Below are positions 11,343 to 18,992 of a DNA stretch of 64,000 nucleotides, one piece after another. Made by a program: the position numbers and the translations under genes. Source of the DNA: Verrucomicrobiales bacterium (GTDB lineage Bacteria; Verrucomicrobiota; Verrucomicrobiia; Limisphaerales; J093); contig JACKPV010000030.1 in assembly GCA_024233305.1 (NCBI GenBank), positions 214,650 to 278,649 of the forward strand, read 5' to 3'. Under the pieces are notes generated by a model. The model was not told the origin of the DNA. It searched no databases and saw only the letters and a program-made list of their open reading frames with translations. The stretch's first letter is position 1. Each line of letters opens with the position of its first letter.

Positions 11343-14159
11343 TCAGCGGGGCGGGAAGTCGAATTCGACCTTGCCCTTGTCCCCGAGCGTGAGGCTGGCG
11401 CTGAACACGCGTCCGGTCTTGCTTGAGACGAACTTGGTGAGCAGATCCGTGCGCCCGCCCACCAGGAGCTTCTTCGCCTGTTCGAGTTCGACGGGTTGCT
11501 GCAGAATGACCCGGCCGATCTTGAACGCGCAACGCTTGGCCTCCCGCTGCGAGTGTTCGCACAGGTAGCTCTCCGGTCCCTCGAAGACACGGCCCCCGCA
11601 GCGGGGACATTTGCCGAGGGGCTCCTGGCCGGTGAAATCGAGCGGCGCCGCGGGAGCCGCGTTGTCGGCGGCGCGTTTGCGGGCCGCCTTCTTCTTTTCG
11701 CGGGGTGGAAACTCGAAGCCCACCTCGCCGTCCTTGAGCACCAGAAAGGCCTCGAATTTCTTGCCCGTTCGCTTGGAGACGAATCCCGCCAGCAGCTCCG
11801 TGCGGCCTTCCGTCAACAGCCTCGCGAATTGGGTCCGGTCCACCGCCTGCTGCAGGATCAGGGCGCCCGACCGAAACTTGCAGGTCTTTTCCGGACCGAC
11901 CGCCTTCTCGCAAACGTAGTTGGTCCCGTGCAGGAAGACCCCGCCACCGCACTGCGGGCAGCGGCCAACCGATTCCTGACCGCTGAAGTCGACCGGTTCA
12001 CTGCCGTTCTCGGCCTCGCTGTCCCGGCGGTCTTCGCCGAAGTCGAACCTCGCCTCGAACTCGGGCGTCAAACGGATCAGCGCGGCGAAGCTGCGGCCCT
12101 GCTTCGAACGGAAGCCGTCCAGCGGTCCGACCTGACGTTCGCTCAAGAGCGTCTCCATCTCCGCCGGCTCGAACTGCCGTCCACCCACGATCTTCCAGAG
12201 CGAGAAGTCGCACTGCCGGCACTGGAACTTCTTGTACGTCTCGATCACCGTCCCGCCACACTTGGGGCAGGGCGTTCGGAGTTGGCCAAAGTCGCCGGGA
12301 ATGGTGTCGTGTTCATAGCTCTTGGTCTGGCCGACGATGCGTTCGGTCAGCGCCCGGATGTCGGCCATGAACTGGTCGCGCCGGAGGGTGCTCCCTTCGA
12401 TCTGCTTGAGCTTGTATTCCCAGTTGCCGGTGAGTTCGGGCTTGGTGAGGTCCTGGATGCCGAGCCCGTTGAGCAGCACCATCAACGAGAAGGCCTTGGC
12501 CGTCGGCATCAGTTCCTTGCCCTGGCGCAGCAGGTACTTCTCCCCAATGAGACCCTCGATGATCTGGGCGCGCGTGGCGGGCGTGCCCAGGCCTTTTTGC
12601 GCCATGGCTTCGCGGAGTTCGTCGTCCTCGACCAGTTTGCCGGCGCCCTCCATCGCGCTGAGCAGCGTGGCTTCGGTGAAGCGCGCGGGCGGCCGCGTCT
12701 GGCTTTGCTTTACCTCGACCTCGGTGGTCTGGACGGTCTCGCCGGCCTCGACCGGGGTCAGGTTGGCGGGTTGATCCTCCTGGGCCTGCCGGCCGTAGAC
12801 CTCGAGCCAGCCCGGTTTCGTCAACACCTTGCCTTCGGTCTTGAACGGCTCGCCTTCGACGCGCGTGATGCGGACCGTTTCGAGGTATTCCGCGGCGGGG
12901 AAGAACACGGCCAGGAAACGGCGCGTGACGAGATCGTAGATGCGCTGCTCCGGTTCGCTGAGCTTCTTGGGCGCCTGCTGGGTGGGGATGATGGCGAAGT
13001 GATCGCTGACCCGGGCGTTGTTGAACACCCGCCGGTTCGGTCGCACCCAGCCCTCGCTCAGGATCCGTCCGGCAAACGGTTCATAGCGCTCGACGCCCTG
13101 CAATGTCTCGAGCGTCCCCTTCACCGTGCCCTGGTAATCCTCGGGCAACGCCCGCGAGTCGGTACGGGGGTAGGTGAGAACCTTGTGGCGCTCATAAAGC
13201 GCCTGGGCAATGGACAGCGTGTTGCGGGCCGAAAAGCCGAAGCGGGAGTTGGCCTCGCGTTGCAGACTGGTGAGGTCGAACAAGAGCGGTGCCGTCTGGG
13301 TGGTCGGCTTGCTCTCCTCGCTGACTTCGCCGGGTTGGCCCAGGCAACGATCGTGGATCGCCCGGGCCCGGTCGCGCTCCCACAGCCGCTCGGCCCGCAG
13401 TTCCGGGTCGCCGTCCTTGGCGTTCGGGCGGGTGAACTTCTCGTCGAACCAGCGTCCCTGATAGCCGCCCGCCGCGGCCTGGAAGGTTGCGATCACCTCC
13501 CAGTAGTCGCGCGGGACGAAGCTGCGGATTTTTTGTTCCCGCTCGACCACCACGGCGAGCGTCGGCGTCTGCACCCGGCCGACCGTGGTGAGATGGAAGC
13601 CGCCGGTCTTCGAGTTGAAGGCGGTCATCGCCCGCGTGCCGTTGATGCCCACCAGCCAGTCGGCTTCGCTGCGGCACACAGCGGCATCCGCCAGCGGCTG
13701 CATGTCGGCGTCCGAACGGAGCCGGGCGAAGCCGTCGCGGATGGCGGTGGGAGTCATGGACTGCAACCAGAGCCGCTGGACGGGCTTCCGGCTGCCCGCG
13801 TGCTGGACGATGTAGCGGAAGATCAGTTCCCCCTCGCGCCCGGCGTCGCAGGCGTTGATCACGTGCTCGACGTCCTTGCGCTTGAGCAGGCGGGTCAGGA
13901 GCTTGAGCCGGCCCTCGGTCTTCTCGATGGGGCGGAGATCGAAGTGCGGCGGAAGCACCGGCAGATGGGCGAAACTCCACTTGCCGCGGGTGGCCTCGAC
14001 CCCCGGCGGGGGAACGATCTCGACCAAGTGCCCAATGGCCGATGACAACACGTATTGGTCACTCTCAAAGAAGTCGTCCTTGCGCTGGAAGCCGCCGAGC
14101 GCCTTGGCGATGTCGCCGGCAACCGACGGTTTTTCGGCAATGATCAGTGCTTTACCCAT
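11343..14159 (-). CDS. topB: Type IA DNA topoisomerase (TopB/topoisomerase III type) with extended C-terminal repeats
   Basis: 938 residues. The TOPRIM domain is at the N-terminus (LIIAEKPSVA; DAGREGELIFRY near 105-116), and the active-site tyrosine lies in LTYPRTDSRALP (Tyr330). The enzyme relaxes and decatenates DNA through single-strand passage. After about residue 600 there are three successive C-terminal modules. Each combines a CPxCGG...C...C zinc ribbon (CPKCGGTV, CPQCGGGV, CPRCGGRV) with a topoisomerase C-terminal repeat (L/FxSKxxGRxFxAxLxL, FxFPPR). The last two repeats are strongly alike, suggesting internal duplication. Most TopB proteins are near 650 residues, so this is a long variant. 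Confidence 0.95.
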   Translation of the reverse strand: MGKALIIAEKPSVAGDIAKALGGFQRKDDFFESDQYVLSSAIGHLVEIVPPPGVEATRGKWSFAHLPVLPPHFDLRPIEKTEGRLKLLTRLLKRKDVEHVINACDAGREGELIFRYIVQHAGSRKPVQRLWLQSMTPTAIRDGFARLRSDADMQPLADAAVCRSEADWLVGINGTRAMTAFNSKTGGFHLTTVGRVQTPTLAVVVEREQKIRSFVPRDYWEVIATFQAAAGGYQGRWFDEKFTRPNAKDGDPELRAERLWERDRARAIHDRCLGQPGEVSEESKPTTQTAPLLFDLTSLQREANSRFGFSARNTLSIAQALYERHKVLTYPRTDSRALPEDYQGTVKGTLETLQGVERYEPFAGRILSEGWVRPNRRVFNNARVSDHFAIIPTQQAPKKLSEPEQRIYDLVTRRFLAVFFPAAEYLETVRITRVEGEPFKTEGKVLTKPGWLEVYGRQAQEDQPANLTPVEAGETVQTTEVEVKQSQTRPPARFTEATLLSAMEGAGKLVEDDELREAMAQKGLGTPATRAQIIEGLIGEKYLLRQGKELMPTAKAFSLMVLLNGLGIQDLTKPELTGNWEYKLKQIEGSTLRRDQFMADIRALTERIVGQTKSYEHDTIPGDFGQLRTPCPKCGGTVIETYKKFQCRQCDFSLWKIVGGRQFEPAEMETLLSERQVGPLDGFRSKQGRSFAALIRLTPEFEARFDFGEDRRDSEAENGSEPVDFSGQESVGRCPQCGGGVFLHGTNYVCEKAVGPEKTCKFRSGALILQQAVDRTQFARLLTEGRTELLAGFVSKRTGKKFEAFLVLKDGEVGFEFPPREKKKAARKRAADNAAPAAPLDFTGQEPLGKCPRCGGRVFEGPESYLCEHSQREAKRCAFKIGRVILQQPVELEQAKKLLVGGRTDLLTKFVSSKTGRVFSASLTLGDKGKVEFDFPPR

Positions 14160-14337
14160 AGGCCGCGAGCCACGCCGGAGATTTCTTCAACGGGACCTTG
14201 ATCAACCAAGCCTCCCCGCCAACGGGCCACCTCGGCCCGCTGGCCCGGTGGTCCGACGCGGCCCTGCAAAGTGGCCAAAGCCCGGGAGGATGTCAAAAGC
14301 CGAATCCAGGGCCTGCGGGCCGCCGCCACCGCCGGGA

Positions 14338-14949
14338 TTACCCGGCATCGACCGCCTCCCGGATGGCCTCCAGGAACGCGGGGTGATCATCAAACGCGGC
14401 GAAGCCGGGGAATTCCGCCCGGACTTTCGCCGGGGCCTTGAAGAGGTACCCGATGTCGGCCTCGGTCAGCATCGCGGTGTCGTTGTAGGAATCCCCGCCC
14501 GCGATCACGCGATAATTCAGGGCCTTGAACGCCTTCACCGCGGCCCGCTTCTGGTCCGGCAGACGCAGCCGGTAGTCCACCACCCGATCGTCCTCGACGA
14601 CCAGCCGGTGGCACAGCAGGGTCGGCCATTCGAGTTGCGCCAGGAGCGGCCGCGCGAACTGCTCGAAGGTGTCCGAGAGGATGACCAACGGCGCCATCGC
14701 GCGCAGTCCCCGCACGAACTCGAGCGCCCCGTCCAGCGGCCTCAACGATCCGATCACCGCCTGGATGTCGGACAGCCGGAGCCCGTGCTCGGCCAGCAGG
14801 GCCAACCGCCCGCGCATCAGCACGTCGTAGTCCGGTTCATCGCGCGTGGTCCGCCGCAGGGCCTCGATGCCGGTCTTCTCGGCCACGGCGATCCAGATTT
14901 CGGGCGTCAGGACACCCTCCATATCGAGCGTTACAATGGCTTGCTTCAC
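14338..14949 (-). CDS. thrH: ThrH, phosphoserine phosphatase / homoserine phosphotransferase
   Basis: HAD-superfamily enzyme of 203 residues from GTG 14949; an ATG at 14991 would add 14 poorly conserved residues. The phosphorylated aspartate is in TLDMEGVLTPEIW (Asp9). Other HAD motifs are VILSDTF and a late RVIAGGDSYNDTAML. ThrH from Pseudomonas dephosphorylates phosphoserine and can transfer phosphate to homoserine, linking serine and threonine synthesis; that dual activity is taken from the family. The gene stands alone between convergent topB and divergent yecH. Confidence 0.9.
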   Translation of the reverse strand: MKQAIVTLDMEGVLTPEIWIAVAEKTGIEALRRTTRDEPDYDVLMRGRLALLAEHGLRLSDIQAVIGSLRPLDGALEFVRGLRAMAPLVILSDTFEQFARPLLAQLEWPTLLCHRLVVEDDRVVDYRLRLPDQKRAAVKAFKALNYRVIAGGDSYNDTAMLTEADIGYLFKAPAKVRAEFPGFAAFDDHPAFLEAIREAVDAG

Positions 14950-15138
14950 GGCGCGGGATGCTTCCAATCCGTCCCCGGCGTGTCGAGGCAAAGCGCATCG
15001 CCCCCGGCGTTTTGATGTGGATCAAGGCTTTCGCGCGCAGGTTTCTTGCGCGGCGCCGCACAAACCAGTAAATGGAACGGCAGCAGGCTGGGGCCGCCGT
15101 TTGCCGGTCGGTTCCAGCCCGCATCCACGGGCAAGGCA

Positions 15139-15381
15139 ATGATCAAGCAAGTGCACGGCCATGAAGTGCTGGAGATGATGGTGAACTCCGGCCGCGGTTA
15201 CACCCGCGAATCGCTGCGACAGGAAATCCTCGACCGTTTCGGTCCCGAGGCCCGGTTTCACACCTGCTCGGCCGAAGGGATGAGCGCGGACGAACTCATC
15301 GAGTTCCTCGCCGCCCGCGGCAAGTTCGTCGACGCTTCCGCCGGCTTCCGCGCCGACCCGGCCCGGATCTGCAACCACTGA
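15139..15381 (+). CDS. yecH: YecH-like small metal-binding protein
   Basis: 80 residues from ATG 15139; the upstream open frame to 15046 is not family-like. The sequence MIKQVHGHEVLEMM, RFGPEARFHTCSAEGMSADELIEFL and the terminal ARICNH match the YecH family, whose conserved His and Cys residues (HGH, HTCSAEG, ICxH) suggest a metal site. The cellular role is unknown; some annotations call it a metal-binding protein. The gene is divergent from thrH. A purine-rich GGGCAAGGC precedes the start, with no strong Shine-Dalgarno sequence. Confidence 0.88.
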   Translation: MIKQVHGHEVLEMMVNSGRGYTRESLRQEILDRFGPEARFHTCSAEGMSADELIEFLAARGKFVDASAGFRADPARICNH

Positions 15382-15481
15382 TCGCCGCGTCGGACGCCGG
15401 CTCCGTTCGGAATGCCCGGGCCGGCCTTGCTCCGGGCATGGCCGGCGCCAACGTCAGGACCATCCCTCCCGCGGACGTCGA

Positions 15482-16195
15482 CTACCGGAGTTCCTTGAGC
15501 TTGAGGTTCCGGAACTCGATACGGTAGCCCTCCCCCTCGACGCCGACCTGTCCGGCGGCTTGGCCGCAGGCGTCGAAACGGCAGGTGGTTGCTCCGTTCA
15601 CCCACAGCGACAACGTCGGACCCCGGGCGGTCAGCTCAAGGACGTTCCATTCTCCCACGGGTTTGATGCGACTGTCCGCGACCTCGTTCTTCAGGGTGAA
15701 AAAGCGTGGCTTGGGCCCGTCCGTCGGCGTCACCCCGAACAGGTAGCCCCCGTTCGCATCGCCGAATTGGGCTTGATGCCAGATGGCGCCGTCCGCCGAG
15801 TTGCGGATGTAGGCCCCGCTGTTGTAGCCCGAAGCCCCTTCAACCGGGATGTAACGGAACTCGAAATGGAAGATCGCGTCGCCCACCACCCGGTCGAGCA
15901 GCAGCATGTCGTGGCCGCCATCGCCATCGCAGACCAGCACCTTCCGGTCGCTGTCCACATGCCATTGCGCGCGCCCCAAAGGCGCCTTGGGCGGCACGGG
16001 CACGCGCGACCATCCCGCCAGGTCGACCGCCGGCAGGATGTCAATCCAGCCCTCGGCGTCGGACTCCAACGCGCTGGGACCAGCCTCGGCCCCGGCGGCA
16101 ACCAGTTGCATTCCCAAACCCAGCGTGAGGATCGCCAGCCAGCCCGGGTTCCGCCGCGGCAGCGCCGCCGGTTGCGGGTGGGGAACCGAAGGCAT
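15482..16195 (-). CDS. Secreted DUF1080 (3-keto-disaccharide hydrolase-like) protein
   Basis: 237 residues with a signal peptide (basic N-terminus, then WLAILTLGLGMQLVAAGAEA) followed by one DUF1080 jelly-roll domain. Visible family signs are AGWSRVPVP near the N-end, the strand FHFEFRYIPVEGASGYNSGAYIR, HQAQFGDANGGYLFG, and the closing GYRIEFRNLKLKEL. Proteins of this fold are abundant in Verrucomicrobiota and Planctomycetota; some members hydrolyse 3-keto-glycosides made by periplasmic oxidoreductases. Whether this one is an enzyme or a binding module is not clear. It ends 100 bases past yecH, on the opposite strand. Confidence 0.85.
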   Translation of the reverse strand: MPSVPHPQPAALPRRNPGWLAILTLGLGMQLVAAGAEAGPSALESDAEGWIDILPAVDLAGWSRVPVPPKAPLGRAQWHVDSDRKVLVCDGDGGHDMLLLDRVVGDAIFHFEFRYIPVEGASGYNSGAYIRNSADGAIWHQAQFGDANGGYLFGVTPTDGPKPRFFTLKNEVADSRIKPVGEWNVLELTARGPTLSLWVNGATTCRFDACGQAAGQVGVEGEGYRIEFRNLKLKELR

Positions 16196-16320
16196 CGATA
16201 AGACGCGTGTTGCTCATGCGCCGTGGATAGCAGGAACGCTTCTCGCGCGCAACGCCAACCAACCGCCATCCCGATGAATGGTCGTCCGGCCCGCGAGCCC
16301 GCGTCGGGAAACAGGCGGGT

Positions 16321-18129
16321 TCAGGCGACCTTGACCTTCACCTTGCGCCCTTTGATTTGGGCGCGGTTGAGTTTCGCCACAATGCCCTTCGCGTGCTCGG
16401 TGGCAACGTCCGCGAACAAATGCCGTTCGCGGATGTCCACCTTGCCGACAACCTTGCCGGGCAGGCCGGTCTCGCCGGCCACCGTGTTGACGATGTCAAT
16501 CGGAGTCACTCCCGCTTCGGCGCCAATCCCCATGAACAGGCGGGTCTGACCCTCGGGGGTACGCCGACTGTGCTTCGGCGGCCGGAGCCGCCCGGACGAA
16601 CCGGGCGCCTCCGAAGGGCCGTGAGGTTCCCGGACGGACGGACGGACGCCAGGTGTGCCGTGCGCTTCGGCCCGCGGAATCCTGGGCCTCCCCTCCGTCG
16701 GCCGCGCCGGCCGGCGACGGGAGCCCGAGGTCGTCGCCGGCTCGCCGTGGCTGAACGATGGCGCCGTGGGGCGGGGCGCTGGCGGACGGGCGGGGCGGGG
16801 GGCCGCTTCCGGCGAGGGCGATTGAGCGCCGGGAATCGCCGATCCACCCTGCAGATGATGCAGCAGGGCGGAAGCGATGTCGGTCGAAGCGAAGCCCTCC
16901 TCGAGCAGGCGTTCGATCAGATGGTCCTGTCGGCGGAAGGCGCCCCCCTGCAAGGTCTGCCGCAACCGGTTGACGATGACGTCCTGGCGCGCGTCCTCGA
17001 CCTCCGCCAGGGTCGGCACCCGGCCGCGATGGACGCGCGTGTTGGTATATCGCTCGATGTTGCGGATCTGGAACAACTCCCGCCCGGCCACGAAGGAGAT
17101 CGCCCGCCCGCTGCGACCGGCCCGGCCAGTGCGCCCGATGCGGTGGACATAATCCTCGACGTCGTAGGGCAGATCGTAATTGAAGACCACTTCGACGTCG
17201 TTCACGTCGATGCCGCGGGCGGCAACATCCGTGGCCACGAGGAAGTCCAGCCCGGACTTGCGGAACTTGCTCATGACGCGGTCGCGTTGCGCCTGGCTCA
17301 TGTCGCCATGCAAGCGGTCGGCGGAGTAGCCCTGCGCCTCGAGGTGATCGGCCAGGTCGTCCACCATGCGTTTGGTGTTGCAGAAGATGATGCCGAGTTT
17401 CAGGTCGTGGATATCGATGAGACGGATCAGGAGTTCGAGTTTGAAGCGGCGATCGACCTCGTAATAGACCTGTTCGACGGTGGGAACGGTGACGGTCTTC
17501 TGCTCGATCCGGATGTTCAGCGGATCGCGGGCATATCGGGCGATGAGTTCCCGGATGGCCGCCGGCATGGTGGCCGAAAAGAAGACCGTCTGCCGTTCGG
17601 TCGGGGTGCCCTGCAGGATCAACTCAATGTCATCGCGGAAGCCCATGTCGAGCATCACGTCGGCCTCATCCAGGATCACGGTGCGCACTTGATCGAGGCG
17701 GAGGGTGCCGCGCCGGAGGTGATCCATCAACCGGCCCGGGGTTCCGATGACGACCTGGGCCCCCTGGCGCAGGCCCTGGAACTGCCGTTCGTAGGATTGC
17801 CCGCCGTAAATGGGCAGGGCGTGGAGACCGCGTTTCCCGGCGGCCAGCTTGAAGACCTCCTCGGCAACCTGGACGGCGAGTTCGCGCGTGGGACAAAGGA
17901 TCAGAACCTGGACCACCGGGTGGGCGGGATCGGTGCGTTCGATGGCCGGGATGGCGAACGCGGCGGTCTTGCCGGACCCGGTCTGCGACTGCCCCACGAC
18001 GTCGCGGCCCGCCAGCATCACGGGAATCGCCTCCGCCTGGATGGGCGAGGCCTGTTCAAAGCCCAGGGTGTCGATGGCCTTCAGCACCTCCGGCGAAAGG
18101 CCCAGTTCGGTAAAAAGACGGCTTGTCAT
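16321..18129 (-). CDS. deaD: DEAD-box ATP-dependent RNA helicase (CsdA/DeaD type)
   Basis: 602 residues. The helicase core shows the Q-motif region (TLGFEQASPIQAEAIP), Walker A QTGSGKTAAF, PTRELAVQ, TPGRLMDHL, VILDEADVMLDMGF, SATMP, and HRIGRTGRAGRSG. A low-complexity Pro/Arg-rich linker (about 440-530) leads to a DbpA/CsdA-type RNA-binding domain at the C-terminus, ending in NRAQIKGRKVKVKVA. These enzymes remodel RNA in ribosome assembly and cold adaptation. Single gene, reading toward the DUF1080 gene; its promoter region lies right of 18130 and may contain TAAATA near 18215. Confidence 0.95.
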   Translation of the reverse strand: MTSRLFTELGLSPEVLKAIDTLGFEQASPIQAEAIPVMLAGRDVVGQSQTGSGKTAAFAIPAIERTDPAHPVVQVLILCPTRELAVQVAEEVFKLAAGKRGLHALPIYGGQSYERQFQGLRQGAQVVIGTPGRLMDHLRRGTLRLDQVRTVILDEADVMLDMGFRDDIELILQGTPTERQTVFFSATMPAAIRELIARYARDPLNIRIEQKTVTVPTVEQVYYEVDRRFKLELLIRLIDIHDLKLGIIFCNTKRMVDDLADHLEAQGYSADRLHGDMSQAQRDRVMSKFRKSGLDFLVATDVAARGIDVNDVEVVFNYDLPYDVEDYVHRIGRTGRAGRSGRAISFVAGRELFQIRNIERYTNTRVHRGRVPTLAEVEDARQDVIVNRLRQTLQGGAFRRQDHLIERLLEEGFASTDIASALLHHLQGGSAIPGAQSPSPEAAPRPARPPAPRPTAPSFSHGEPATTSGSRRRPARPTEGRPRIPRAEAHGTPGVRPSVREPHGPSEAPGSSGRLRPPKHSRRTPEGQTRLFMGIGAEAGVTPIDIVNTVAGETGLPGKVVGKVDIRERHLFADVATEHAKGIVAKLNRAQIKGRKVKVKVA

Positions 18130-18469
18130 AAAGCGCCGATGCGCGCAGCCCTCACCCTAACCCCCGGCACCTCGGGGCGAGAGAGATTTCTTCCCCGGGG
18201 TCAGTCCTCACTATTTACACTGCCTACCCGCGGCGGCGTGGCCTGAAGCGGATTTTGCAGGCAGAAGTCCGGAAGCAGGGGACGAGCGTCCGGGTATCCG
18301 GCGGGAACCATGCCCGGGTGCGCTGGAAAAGAACCAACGAAGCTTGGATCTGCAGGGCCCGTTCCGGCGTTTTGGCAGCGAGTGGTTCCCCGGCGGTTGA
18401 GGCGCCGTCCTGCCGCAAATGTTTCGCGGAGGAAAAGGCAGATAGCGCTTCACGAAGTGTCCGGGTAGA
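18130..18469. other. Intergenic region between deaD and tRNA-Sec
   Basis: No protein-like frame on either strand. The left part (CCTCACCCTAACCCCCGGCACC, near 18149-18170) resembles dispersed intergenic repeat sequence. The deaD promoter should be here. Transcripts from the selenoprotein/tRNA-Sec locus would also run into this stretch. Confidence 0.5.
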
Positions 18470-18566
18470 TGGCGGAGAGGGAGCGGATCGAACACTCCTG
18501 CCGACGGAGCACGCCGGCACAACGGTTTTGAAGACCGCGGGGGCCACCAGGCACCCTTCACTCTCC
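18470..18566 (-). tRNA. selC: tRNA-Sec (anticodon UCA), CCA encoded
   Basis: The minus strand from 18566 reads GGAGAGTG..., with a D-arm containing CCTGGTGG. The anticodon arm is CGGT CTTCAAA ACCG (anticodon TCA, decodes UGA), followed by a long variable arm with a TGCCG/CGGCA stem and a T-loop TTCGATC. The 3' end is CTCTCC-G-CCA, with CCA at 18470-18472. The acceptor GGAGAG pairs with CTCTCC. Total length of about 97 bases, extra-long variable arm and TCA anticodon are diagnostic of selenocysteine tRNA. One mismatch in the D-stem and one in the extended acceptor are seen. It lies 73 bases downstream of a UGA-containing selenoprotein gene on the same strand. Confidence 0.93.
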
Positions 18567-18639
18567 GGCAGACCGACCGGCATCCAGCGGAAACCGTCTT
18601 GAACCCGACGCTTCCGAATCCCTCTGCAGATCGCGTGTG

Positions 18640-18876
18640 CTAAAGCAATCGACGGACGTCACGGACCACCGCGTCGGGATCGGGGAATTGCCCCGTGGCC
18701 TTCTTCGAGTAGACGCGCCGCCCATTCACGCGGATCTCGAACACCCCCCCGGTCGAGGGGATGAGCTTCAGGGCGCTGAGGCTAAACTTGAACTCCAGGA
18801 TGCTGGCCGCCAGACCGACGGCGTGGGGTTCATAGTTTCAAGCGGCGCAGTATTCGATGATGACTTCCGGTTTCAT
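18640..18876 (-). CDS. SelW/SelT-like (Rdx family) selenoprotein with in-frame UGA at codon 13
   Basis: Reading the minus strand from ATG 18876 to TAG 18640-18642 gives 78 residues if the TGA at 18838-18840 is read as selenocysteine. The start reads MKPEVIIEYCAAU, so the UGA falls in the CxxU redox motif that defines SelW, SelT and SelH proteins. After it the family pattern continues: AVGLAASILEFKFS, then LIPSTGGVFEIRVNGRRVY, SKKATGQFPDPDAV and VRRLL. Rdx proteins are small thioredoxin-fold proteins, probably thiol redox partners. The tRNA-Sec gene follows 73 bases downstream. Standard ORF calling would miss the gene or start it after the UGA. selA, selB and selD are not in this window. Confidence 0.9.
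18806..18822 (-). promoter_or_regulatory. Candidate bacterial SECIS hairpin
   Basis: In the mRNA, 15 bases after the UGA, GCCGU pairs with GCGGC (one G-U) around the 7-base loop CGGUCUG. Bacterial SelB needs a stem-loop just behind the UGA, so position fits. The stem is short and its loop does not exactly copy the E. coli element; prediction by eye only. Confidence 0.4.
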
Positions 18877-18992
18877 GCGTTCGGCAGGGCCAACTTGGCG
18901 GGGAGCGTGCGGTGAGTCAAGCCGCGCGGAAGGTGACGATTCAACCGGGGCTGGACGCGGCGGGCGTTTACGGCTATGAACGCCGGCATACC

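Noticed and set aside
10637..11590. Minus ORF of 317 codons across the PIN-module start and topB end
   Set aside because: Ser/Arg/Ala-rich composition and overlap with two better-supported genes.
11496..14045. Long plus-strand ORF (849 codons) opposite topB
   Set aside because: High-GC shadow; the minus strand encodes a complete type IA topoisomerase with motifs, while this frame gives an Arg/Leu/Glu-rich protein without domains.
18211..18583. Small minus ORFs over the tRNA-Sec region
   Set aside because: They run through the tRNA secondary structure and give no protein-like translation.
18640..18876. Reading the SelW-like gene as a nonsense pseudogene
   Set aside because: The only stop is at the Sec position of CxxU, the remaining sequence is intact, and a tRNA-Sec gene lies next to it.
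18637..18915. Plus-strand ORF of 92 codons over the selenoprotein gene
   Set aside because: It is the exact antisense of the SelW-like frame and has no family features; only the minus strand reads as a known fold.
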